From positions 1,677,001 to 1,741,000 of the forward strand of contig NZ_LR732469.1 of NCBI RefSeq assembly GCF_902506425.1: a DNA stretch of 64,000 nt. Direction: 5' to 3'. Position 1 is the first letter of the stretch. Each line of letters begins with the position of its first letter. Below, piece after piece: positions 11,533-19,985 of this stretch. The position numbers and the translations under genes are program-made. A model generated the notes under the pieces. It worked only from the letters and a program-made list of their open reading frames with translations. It ran no database searches and had not been told where the DNA came from. The DNA comes from Novosphingobium sp. 9U. GTDB lineage: Bacteria > Pseudomonadota > Alphaproteobacteria > Sphingomonadales > Sphingomonadaceae.

Positions 11533-11916
11533 TTATGCGCCTCCCAGCGCGAGGCGGATGACGCAGAACAGGCCGAATGCGGCGGCTGCGAAGCAGACGA
11601 GGTTGAGCGCGAGGAGCGAGGCAAACTTGTTGCCCTCCTCGTGCACGTAGTCTTCGATGACGACGCGCAGACCGAGCTGCGCATGCCAGACGTTGACCAC
11701 GATGAAGAGTGCGAGCGCTGTCGCGGCCACCGGCGAGGCGAGCCATTCGCGCACCGCGGCGTAACCGAAGTTCGGCAGCATCAGCAGCGAGGCGCCGAAC
11801 CAGATCGTCAGCAGCAGGCTGCCGACCGAGGTGTAGCGAAACAGCAGCCAGTGGTGAGCGCCGTTGTGTGCCGAGCCCTTGCCGCGCACGCGGCCGATGG
11901 AAGTTCCGTTGCCCAT
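11533..11916 (-). CDS. sdhD: Succinate dehydrogenase membrane anchor subunit
   Basis: A 127-aa integral membrane protein with three predicted helices. The segment [16 protein letters not shown] and the helix-2 heme/quinone region [19 protein letters not shown] fit SdhD: the His is the likely heme b ligand and the following D-Y is typical of the quinone site. It lies between sdhC and sdhA with 13-nt and 1-nt gaps. With SdhC it forms the cytochrome b anchor of complex II. Confidence 0.93.
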   Translation of the reverse strand: MGNGTSIGRVRGKGSAHNGAHHWLLFRYTSVGSLLLTIWFGASLLMLPNFGYAAVREWLASPVAATALALFIVVNVWHAQLGLRVVIEDYVHEEGNKFASLLALNLVCFAAAAFGLFCVIRLALGGA

Positions 11917-11929
11917 GTGTCTTAGCTCC

Positions 11930-12325
11930 TCAGCGCAGCAGCAGCGCGGCCCAGAACACCGCGGTCAGGATCACGCCCAGCGCTGTGCTGATGTTGGCCC
12001 ACAGCTTGTTCTGCTGCAGCTCGTAACCGGCGCCGGTATCGAGCACGAAGTGGCGGATGCCGGTGACGGCATGCGCGATGACCGAATAGCTGATGCCGAT
12101 CAGAACCAGGATGCCGATCGGCGAGTCCGCCAGGTCGGCGAACCGCGCGTAGGCAGCCGGTCCTGCGACCAAGGCGCCCAGCCACCACGCCAGGACAAGA
12201 ATGCCCACGCTGGCACCGATACCGGTGGCGCGGTGCAGGATCGAGGACAGCATCCCCGGGCCCCAGCGCCAGATCTGCAGGTGCGGTGAAAGCGGACGGT
12301 TCCTGGTCCCGGCTTGCTGAGCCAT
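11930..12325 (-). CDS. sdhC: Succinate dehydrogenase cytochrome b556 subunit
   Basis: A 131-aa SdhC with three membrane helices. The N-terminal RPLSPHLQIWRWGPGMLSSILHRATG is the family signature (SPHL...SILHRxTG), and HAVTGIRHFVLDTG holds the heme-ligand His. Start: ATG 12325, with GGGGA about 10 nt upstream; ATG 12349 has no ribosome site. It is the first gene of the operon, divergent from prmA with ~215 bp between the starts. Confidence 0.94.
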   Translation of the reverse strand: MAQQAGTRNRPLSPHLQIWRWGPGMLSSILHRATGIGASVGILVLAWWLGALVAGPAAYARFADLADSPIGILVLIGISYSVIAHAVTGIRHFVLDTGAGYELQQNKLWANISTALGVILTAVFWAALLLR

Positions 12326-12539
12326 GCTTGATCGAGTCCCCTGTGTCATGAATTAGGGTCATGCTTGGGCCTTCAACGGCCCCTTCGCCCCTCCCCTTAG
12401 CCGAATTGCTGCACCGCGCAAGGCTTGCGCAGGGGCGATCGGAGCGGGCCAGTCGTCGACATAGCCCCTGCTCTGGCTATCGTGGGCATGCGGCCTTAAG
12501 GGCAGCTACAGCCCCCGAAGACAACGATAAAGAAGACAC

Positions 12540-13451
12540 GTGAGTCGCACCCACAAGATGACCCTGCTCGCAGGCCGCCAGGCGGTCGAGGCGGCGCTGG
12601 TCGCGCACGAGGACCAGGTCGATTGGGACGCCGAGATCGTCCTCGCTGGAACCGAGATCGCCGAAGACCGTCCCGAGGAGTGGAAGCTGGAAGCCTGGCT
12701 GCCGCGCGAGCCTTCTGCGCAGGATCGCGCCGCGGTGCTTGGCTTGTTCGGCAACGACAATCCCGAGCTGACGATCGAGCCGCTGGAGGACGAGGACTGG
12801 GTCGCCGTCAGCCAGGCAGACCTCGAACCGATCCACGCCGGCCGCTTCGTCGTCCGGACGCCCGAACACCCCACGCAAGAGGTGCCGGGCACCGTCGAGT
12901 TCGTCATCCCCGCAAGCCAGGCATTCGGCACGGGTCACCATGAGACCACCGCGGGCTGCCTCGCCATGCTCGACGCGATGAAGCAGCGCGGCGTGGTGGT
13001 GCGCAATCATCTCGATGTCGGCACCGGCACTGGCCTGCTCGCCTTTGCCGCCATGGCGCTGTGGCCGCGGGCGAGCGCGACGGCGAGCGACATTGATGCC
13101 GTCTGCGCCGATGTGGTGGACGAGAACGCCGCGGCGAACGCCATTCCGCTCGGCGCAAAGCCCGGCGAGTTGGTGATGACGATTGCCGAGGGCCTCGATC
13201 ACCCGCTGATCGCAGCGCGCGGACCCTACGACCTTGTCATGGCGAACATCCTCGCCGGACCGCTCGTCGAACTCGCGCCCGGCTTCGGCGCGGCGCTGGT
13301 GCCCGGTGGCCATCTGCTGCTCGCCGGACTGCTGACGACGCAAGAGGACGCGGTGCGCGCCGCCTGCCGCCGTGCGGGACTGCGCCTGGCAGCGCGCATC
13401 GTTTCTGGCGACTGGTCGATCCTGTGGTTGCGGCGTCGGTCGCGCGCCTGA
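12540..13451 (+). CDS. prmA: Ribosomal protein L11 methyltransferase
   Basis: A 303-aa SAM-dependent methyltransferase that methylates ribosomal protein L11. Key features are the substrate-recognition motif GTGHHETTAGCL, the SAM-binding LDVGTGTGLLAFAAM, and the DLVMANILAGPLVELAP block, all diagnostic of PrmA. The start is taken as GTG 12540; an internal ATG at 12558 lacks a ribosome site. Its C-terminus overlaps the DUF2459 gene by 28 nt. Confidence 0.93.
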   Translation: MSRTHKMTLLAGRQAVEAALVAHEDQVDWDAEIVLAGTEIAEDRPEEWKLEAWLPREPSAQDRAAVLGLFGNDNPELTIEPLEDEDWVAVSQADLEPIHAGRFVVRTPEHPTQEVPGTVEFVIPASQAFGTGHHETTAGCLAMLDAMKQRGVVVRNHLDVGTGTGLLAFAAMALWPRASATASDIDAVCADVVDENAAANAIPLGAKPGELVMTIAEGLDHPLIAARGPYDLVMANILAGPLVELAPGFGAALVPGGHLLLAGLLTTQEDAVRAACRRAGLRLAARIVSGDWSILWLRRRSRA

Positions 13452-14185
13452 GCGGCCGGGCTCTGCGCTGGCTGGGCTGGACAATCGCCGCCCTCTTGCT
13501 GGCGGTAGTGCTCTACCTGCTGGCGGCTTGGCTCGGCTCGTCGATCCCGCGCAATGGCGACTGGCAGGAGCCGACCGCCGGCGGTGTCCTGATCGGGGTC
13601 GAGACCAACGGCGTCCATACCGCGCTGGTGCTGCCGCTGGTGACGTCCGCGAAGGACTGGCGGCGCGACTTCCCGCTCTCGGACGTGACGCGGCCCAGCC
13701 GACCCTACACCCACATCTCGATCAGCTGGGGTGAGCGCGAGGTGTTCCTCGACACCCCGACCTGGTGGGATCTCAAGGCCAGCACCGTGCTACGCGTGCT
13801 GACACGAGGCGGCGACGGCCTTGCCCATATCGCCTTCTACGCGCGGCCTGCCACATCGCGGGACCTTCGCCCGATTCGGCTGTCCGCTAACCAGTATGCC
13901 GCCCTCGTTGCCTCGATCGAGGCGCAGTTGCCCCGCGAGCGACCCATGCGCCGGCATCCCGGCTACGGTGCGTCGGACGTGTTCTACGAGGTGGGCGGAC
14001 GGTACACGGCCGTTAACACTTGCAACCAGTGGACCGGCAACCGGCTCGCCGACGCGGGGGTGGGGATCGGCCGCTGGACGCCGCTGCAGAGCGGGGTGAT
14101 GAAGTGGGCGCAGCTGCCAGCATCGCCCCTCGCGCTTATCTCGGAACCGTCAGGCCGCCCGCCGCAACCAGCTCGATCGCTTTGA
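13424..14185 (+). CDS. TIGR02117/DUF2459 family membrane-anchored protein
   Basis: A 253-aa protein with one N-terminal membrane helix (LGWTIAALLLAVVLYLLAAWLGS) and a periplasmic domain. ETNGVHTALVLP, SISWGEREVFLDTPTWWDLK and TCNQWTGNRLADAGV match the DUF2459 family; the T-C-N-x-W motif with upstream His gives a papain-like Cys/His arrangement, although no activity is established. The GTG start at 13424 lies within prmA, indicating coupling. The 3' end overlaps the convergent PilZ-like gene by 50 nt. Confidence 0.82.
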   Translation: MVAASVARLSGRALRWLGWTIAALLLAVVLYLLAAWLGSSIPRNGDWQEPTAGGVLIGVETNGVHTALVLPLVTSAKDWRRDFPLSDVTRPSRPYTHISISWGEREVFLDTPTWWDLKASTVLRVLTRGGDGLAHIAFYARPATSRDLRPIRLSANQYAALVASIEAQLPRERPMRRHPGYGASDVFYEVGGRYTAVNTCNQWTGNRLADAGVGIGRWTPLQSGVMKWAQLPASPLALISEPSGRPPQPARSL

Positions 14186-14471
14186 CCTGGAGGCAGTGGC
14201 TGCCGAGGTCCGCCAGGCTTGCGGCATCCAGCGGCTGATCGAAGGCAAAGCCGACGCGATCCTCCACGATCCAGCGGACAGTGCCGATCACCGGCGCATT
14301 GCCGCTCAGCTTGCAAGCCAGGCGAGTCCCTGCGCTCGGCCTGCTGCCCACCAGCGCGAACTGGCAGCCATCCGCCGTCACGTGGCGCGCGACCCCGAGC
14401 AGCACCGCGCGCTTGCCCGTGGCGTGCGCAGACGCGGCGAGAGATCCGGTGAGGTTCACGGGCGCATTCAT
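14136..14471 (-). CDS. PilZ-like domain protein
   Basis: A 111-aa protein with a PilZ-like beta-barrel pattern: an RAVLLGVARHVTADGCQFALVG segment, then GTRLACKLSGNAPVIGTVRWIVEDRVGFAFDQPLD. The usual c-di-GMP contacts (RxxxR and DxSxxG) are incomplete: DGCQF replaces DxSxxG. It may therefore not bind the nucleotide. Start: ATG 14471, with AAGGAA ~9 nt upstream; an upstream in-frame start at 14549 lacks support. It is divergent from sciP. Confidence 0.72.
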   Translation of the reverse strand: MNAPVNLTGSLAASAHATGKRAVLLGVARHVTADGCQFALVGSRPSAGTRLACKLSGNAPVIGTVRWIVEDRVGFAFDQPLDAASLADLGSHCLQVKAIELVAAGGLTVPR

Positions 14472-14514
14472 CGGCTCAGGTTCCTTGGCTCCAAAAAACC
14501 GGTAATTAGGACAG

Positions 14515-14531
14515 GTAAACGCATCGTTTAC
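14515..14531. promoter_or_regulatory. Perfect 7-bp inverted repeat between PilZ-like gene and sciP
   Basis: GTAAACG-CAT-CGTTTAC, a perfect dyad, lies 43 nt upstream of the PilZ-like start and 165 nt upstream of sciP. Its form suits a dimeric HTH protein. No regulator is assigned. Confidence 0.45.
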
Positions 14532-14595
14532 AAATTGGCGGTTCTCCACAGTAATCGCCGTGCGCAGAATTCTGCCGAAAACAGGAAAACGCGTT

Positions 14596-14647
14596 AACGC
14601 CCATTAACCGTCCAACAGAAGCTCGCGTTAACCTTTTCAGCCGATTC
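14596..14647 (+). promoter_or_regulatory. Cell-cycle-type sites upstream of sciP (TTAA pairs and GANTC)
   Basis: The region has TTAACGCCCATTAACC (two TTAA half-sites separated by 6 nt; the CtrA consensus uses 7), another GTTAACC near 14628, and GATTC at 14643-14647, a CcrM methylation sequence. CtrA control and GANTC methylation of cell-cycle promoters are established in Caulobacter; that they act here is inference. Confidence 0.4.
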
Positions 14648-14695
14648 TCTCCGTGAACTCCAGGGGGCTGGATCAGCATCTGAAGAGGCACGGCA

Positions 14696-14998
14696 ATGCT
14701 TGATGGCGCAATCGAAAAGCCCGTCTCCGTCATTGGACCACTGGGCGAAGAACTGAAGAAGGACGATCTGCCGCCGCCGGAAACGTCGCGGTGGGTGGTC
14801 AGGCGCAAGGCGCAAGTGGTAGCGGCGGTTAACGGCGGACTGCTGACCATGCGCGAGGCTTGTGAGCGCTACGGCCTCACGCTCGAGGAACTCGCATCGT
14901 GGCAGCGCGCGATCGACCGCGAGGGCATGCCGGGCTTACGCGCCACGCGCGTGCAGCACTACCGCCAACTGCACGAGCGCGAGAGCCGCCGGGCCTGA
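14696..14998 (+). CDS. sciP: SciP, CtrA inhibitor (DUF1153)
   Basis: A 100-aa DUF1153 protein. The core VIGPLGEELKKDDLPPPETSRWVVRRKAQVVAAVNGGLLTMREACERYGLTLEELASWQ contains the HTH and matches SciP, which in Caulobacter binds CtrA and blocks its activation of target promoters in G1. The conserved tail GMPGLRATRVQHYR is also present. It is a small cytoplasmic protein with its own promoter region containing TTAA and GANTC words. Confidence 0.9.
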   Translation: MLDGAIEKPVSVIGPLGEELKKDDLPPPETSRWVVRRKAQVVAAVNGGLLTMREACERYGLTLEELASWQRAIDREGMPGLRATRVQHYRQLHERESRRA

Positions 14999-15093
14999 GC
15001 CCCGCTCCTGTCGTTTCCCGCGGCGTGCGGTGCAGGTAGGCCACAAGGCTTGCCCGCGCCGCCGCAAAGGCTTAGGACTCTCATCATTCCCGT

Positions 15094-15223
15094 CATTGGG
15101 GAGTAGCCGACCGCTCGGGTTCGAGCGGGCCGCACGTCAACATACTTGGTCGAGAGGCTATGGCGTGCGGAGGGTGGCGCGAAGATCGCGGAAGCGGTCG
15201 GCGCCGTTCGGGCGAGACCAATG
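15094..15223 (+). ncRNA. yybP-ykoY manganese riboswitch aptamer
   Basis: The hallmark GGGGAGTAGCC is at 15098-15108, CGTCAACATAC at 15135-15145 and GGCGAGACC at 15211-15219, in the family order. The ends close: CATTGG (15094-15099) pairs with CCAATG (15218-15223). CCGCTC (15111-15116) and GAGCGG (15123-15128) form an internal hairpin. yybP-ykoY RNAs sense Mn2+ and control manganese exporters, here the GDT1-type gene just downstream. The identification is from sequence pattern only; a covariance-model search would be decisive. Confidence 0.88.
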
Positions 15224-15240
15224 GCATGGTGCCTTCTGCC

Positions 15241-15283
15241 GGCCGGGCGGGAGGTGCGATGCCATTGTACCTCGCGCCCGGCC
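15241..15283 (+). promoter_or_regulatory. Riboswitch expression platform: hairpin hiding the Shine-Dalgarno site
   Basis: GGCCGGGCG (15241-15249) pairs with CGCCCGGCC (15275-15283); after one mismatch GAGGT (15251-15255) pairs with ACCTC (15269-15273). The stem buries the GGGAGG ribosome site (15249-15254), and the ATG at 15259 lies in the loop. No T run follows, so the switch probably acts on translation rather than termination. Confidence 0.7.
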
Positions 15284-15867
15284 CGGAATTACACATCATG
15301 GAAGCCCTGCTTACATCGACCCTGGTGGTTGCGCTCGCCGAGATCGGCGACAAGACCCAGCTGCTCGCCATCGTCCTCGCCGCCCGGTTCAAGCGCCCGC
15401 TGCCGATCGTGCTCGGCATCCTGTGCGCGACCCTTGCGAACCACTTCCTCGCCGCGCTGGTGGGCGAACAAGCCGCCTCGTTCCTCGATGGATTGTGGTT
15501 CCGCTACGTCATCGCGGGCTCGTTCATCGCCATGGCCTTGTGGACGCTGATCCCCGACAAGCTGGACGAGGACGAGCAGAAGCCTGCGCGCTTCGGGGCG
15601 TTCCTGACCACGCTGGTCGCGTTCTTCCTCGTCGAAATGGGCGACAAGACCCAAATCGCTACCATCGCACTGGGCGCCCGCTTCCACTCGGTGCTGCCGG
15701 TCATGGCGGGCACGACGCTGGGCATGATGATTGCCAACGTGCCGGCAGTGTTCTTCGGTCATGAACTGATCCGCCGCGTGCCGCTCCACGTCGTGCGCTG
15801 GGTGGCAGCGGGGCTGTTCCTGATCATCGGCGTGTGGCTGCTGGTGCAGACCCTGGGCTGGGTCTGA
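15259..15867 (+). CDS. TMEM165/GDT1 (UPF0016) family manganese exporter
   Basis: An integral membrane protein with two homologous halves, each carrying the family motif E-x-G-D-K-T: ALAEIGDKTQLL and LVEMGDKTQIA. About six membrane helices are visible with a short acidic loop (DKLDEDEQK) in the middle. Family members exchange Mn2+/Ca2+ for protons. I choose ATG 15259 (202 aa), since GGGAGG lies 4 nt upstream and both lie in the riboswitch hairpin; ATG 15298 (189 aa, MEALLTSTL) fits the usual family N-terminus but has only a weak ribosome site. The upstream yybP-ykoY RNA supports manganese efflux. Confidence 0.88.
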   Translation: MPLYLAPGPELHIMEALLTSTLVVALAEIGDKTQLLAIVLAARFKRPLPIVLGILCATLANHFLAALVGEQAASFLDGLWFRYVIAGSFIAMALWTLIPDKLDEDEQKPARFGAFLTTLVAFFLVEMGDKTQIATIALGARFHSVLPVMAGTTLGMMIANVPAVFFGHELIRRVPLHVVRWVAAGLFLIIGVWLLVQTLGWV

Positions 15868-15931
15868 GAGGGGCCATGCGGCCGGGTGAGTAAGTCGTGA
15901 GGTTGGCTAGCCTTGAGAGGCCATGTCGGCC

Positions 15932-18070
<2,139 letters not shown>

Positions 18071-18110
18071 CTAACGCGCAGCCACGCGAATGCCAGAGGT
18101 CAGTTGCGGC

Positions 18111-19775
18111 TCAAGCTCGTTCGAGCAACCGATCCGCCTGTGCTCGGGCTTCGTCGGTGACTTCGGCGCCGGAGAGCATGCGGGCGATCTCCTCCTTGCG
18201 CTGGGCTTCGCTCAGTAGCACCACCGAAGTGCGGGTGACGGTGCCCTCGCTAGACTTGGCGATCATGTAGTGGCGGGTGCCCCGCGCGGCGACCTGCGGG
18301 CTGTGGGTGACGGCGAGCAGCTGGCCGGCGCTGGCCAGCCGGGCGAGGCGTTCGCCAATGGCGCTCGCCACCGCGCCGCCGACGCCGCGGTCGATCTCGT
18401 CGAAGATCACCGTCGCGGCGCCGCCCTCTTCGGCGAGTGCGACCTTTAAAGCGAGGATGAAGCGCGAGAGTTCGCCGCCGCTGGCGATCTTGGCGAGCGC
18501 GGCGAACGGCGCGCCGGGGTTGGTGCTGATCAGGAACTCGACCTGATCCATGCCATGCGCGCCCCAGCGCTCTTCGGGCAAGTCGGCCACCGCAGTGCGG
18601 AAGCGCGCAGCGTCGAGCTTGAGCGGGGCGAGTTCGTTTGCCACCGCGTCGTCCAGGCGCAGCGCGGCGGCGACCCGGGTGGCGTGCAGCGCCTCGGCCT
18701 GGGCGCGATAGGTCTGGCCGGCAGCCGCAGCGGCGGCTTCGAAACGCACCAGTTCCTCGCTGCCGCCTTCGATCGCGTCGAGCGCCATGCGCATCTCGGC
18801 TAGCTTGGCCGGCAGGTCGTCCGCCTGGCAGCCGTGCTTGCGAGCGGCGGCGCGCAGTTCGAACAGGCGCGTTTCGATCCGGTCGAGCTCGGCGGCATCG
18901 AACGAGAGCGCTTCGGCGGCGGCCCGCACTTTGTCCTCGGCATCGTCCGCCTCGATCACGGCGCGGTCGAGCGCGGCCAGCGCCTCTTCCAGCAACGGGT
19001 GCTCCGACGCAATGCGGTCGAGCTTGCGTGCCGCCGTACGCAAGGAGGCGAGGGCCGAATCGGAGCCTTGGAACAGGTGCTCCAGATCGGCCATGTCCTC
19101 GGACAGCTTCTCGCCCTTCTGCATCGTCGCGCGGGCGAGCGCGAGTTCTTCCTCCTCGCCCGCTTCGGGTGCGAGCACAGTCAGCTCCTCGACGTAGGCG
19201 ACGAGCAGATCGCGGTCCTCGGCCGCCTGGGCGACGCGAGCCTGCGCGGCGTCCAGCACGTCGCGCGCATCGCGCCATTCGCGCCAGGCGGCGGCGACCG
19301 TGGTCTCCTCGCCGCCGGCGAAGCGGTCGAGCAGTTGGCGGTGGCCGCGCGCGTTGACGAGGCCGCGATCGTCGTGCTGGCCGTGGATCTCGACGAGCGC
19401 GGGCGCGAGTTCGCGCAACAGCGCGACGCCGACAGGTTGGTCGTTGACGAAGCCCTTGCTTCCGCCGTCCGCACGCAGTTGCCGCTTGAGGATCAGCGGC
19501 TCGCCCGGCTCGATCTCGATCTCGGCGGTGTCGAGCGCCTGGCGCACCGAGTCGGGCAGCGCTGCAAATTCGAAGCTGGCGGTGACGCTGGCCCGATCCT
19601 CGCCGCTGCGGACCAGGCCGCTATCGGCACGGTTGCCGAGGACGAGGCCGAGCGCGTCGAGCAGGATCGACTTGCCCGCACCGGTCTCACCGGTGAGGAC
19701 GCCAAGTCCGCCTGCAAATTCAAGGTCAAGCGCCTCAATCAGGACGATGTTGCGGATGGAAAGCCGGGTGAGCAT
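18111..19775 (-). CDS. recN: DNA repair protein RecN
   Basis: A 554-aa SMC-like ATPase for double-strand-break repair. It begins LTRLSIRNIVLIEALDLEF and has the Walker A GVLTGETGAGKSILLDALGLVLG, a coiled-coil middle, the signature ASGGELSRFILALKVAL and Walker B VIFDEIDRGVGGAVASAIG. IHGQHD is typical of RecN. The ATG at 19775 is immediately preceded by a LexA box (19776-19790), consistent with SOS control. Confidence 0.96.
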   Translation of the reverse strand: MLTRLSIRNIVLIEALDLEFAGGLGVLTGETGAGKSILLDALGLVLGNRADSGLVRSGEDRASVTASFEFAALPDSVRQALDTAEIEIEPGEPLILKRQLRADGGSKGFVNDQPVGVALLRELAPALVEIHGQHDDRGLVNARGHRQLLDRFAGGEETTVAAAWREWRDARDVLDAAQARVAQAAEDRDLLVAYVEELTVLAPEAGEEEELALARATMQKGEKLSEDMADLEHLFQGSDSALASLRTAARKLDRIASEHPLLEEALAALDRAVIEADDAEDKVRAAAEALSFDAAELDRIETRLFELRAAARKHGCQADDLPAKLAEMRMALDAIEGGSEELVRFEAAAAAAGQTYRAQAEALHATRVAAALRLDDAVANELAPLKLDAARFRTAVADLPEERWGAHGMDQVEFLISTNPGAPFAALAKIASGGELSRFILALKVALAEEGGAATVIFDEIDRGVGGAVASAIGERLARLASAGQLLAVTHSPQVAARGTRHYMIAKSSEGTVTRTSVVLLSEAQRKEEIARMLSGAEVTDEARAQADRLLERA

Positions 19776-19790
19776 GTTCGCTTCGCGTTC
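19776..19790 (-). promoter_or_regulatory. LexA (SOS) box of recN
   Basis: Read on the plus strand the site is GTTC-GCTTCGC-GTTC, an exact GTTC-N7-GTTC alphaproteobacterial LexA box. It directly abuts the recN start codon, so LexA would sit over the start of the message or the promoter end. Confidence 0.75.
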
Positions 19791-19985
19791 TAGCGCGCTG
19801 CGCGCGATGCGTCACCCGGCTTGTATCCGGCTCGCGGCAAGGGGATGCACGGCCGGAACACTTAACAATAACGTCTCAACTTAGCATAAGATGCGCAAAG
19901 TCGAGCGTACCAGTTGCCCCCGGCACCCACCTTTTACGAAGTCGCGGTGAACGCAGGGGAAAATTTGGCATCGGGGTTCTTACGA

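Noticed and set aside
10092..11561. Long open frame opposite sdhA
   Set aside because: GC-rich third-position bias on the real sdhA strand creates long antisense frames; the protein has no family features and lies fully inside sdhA.
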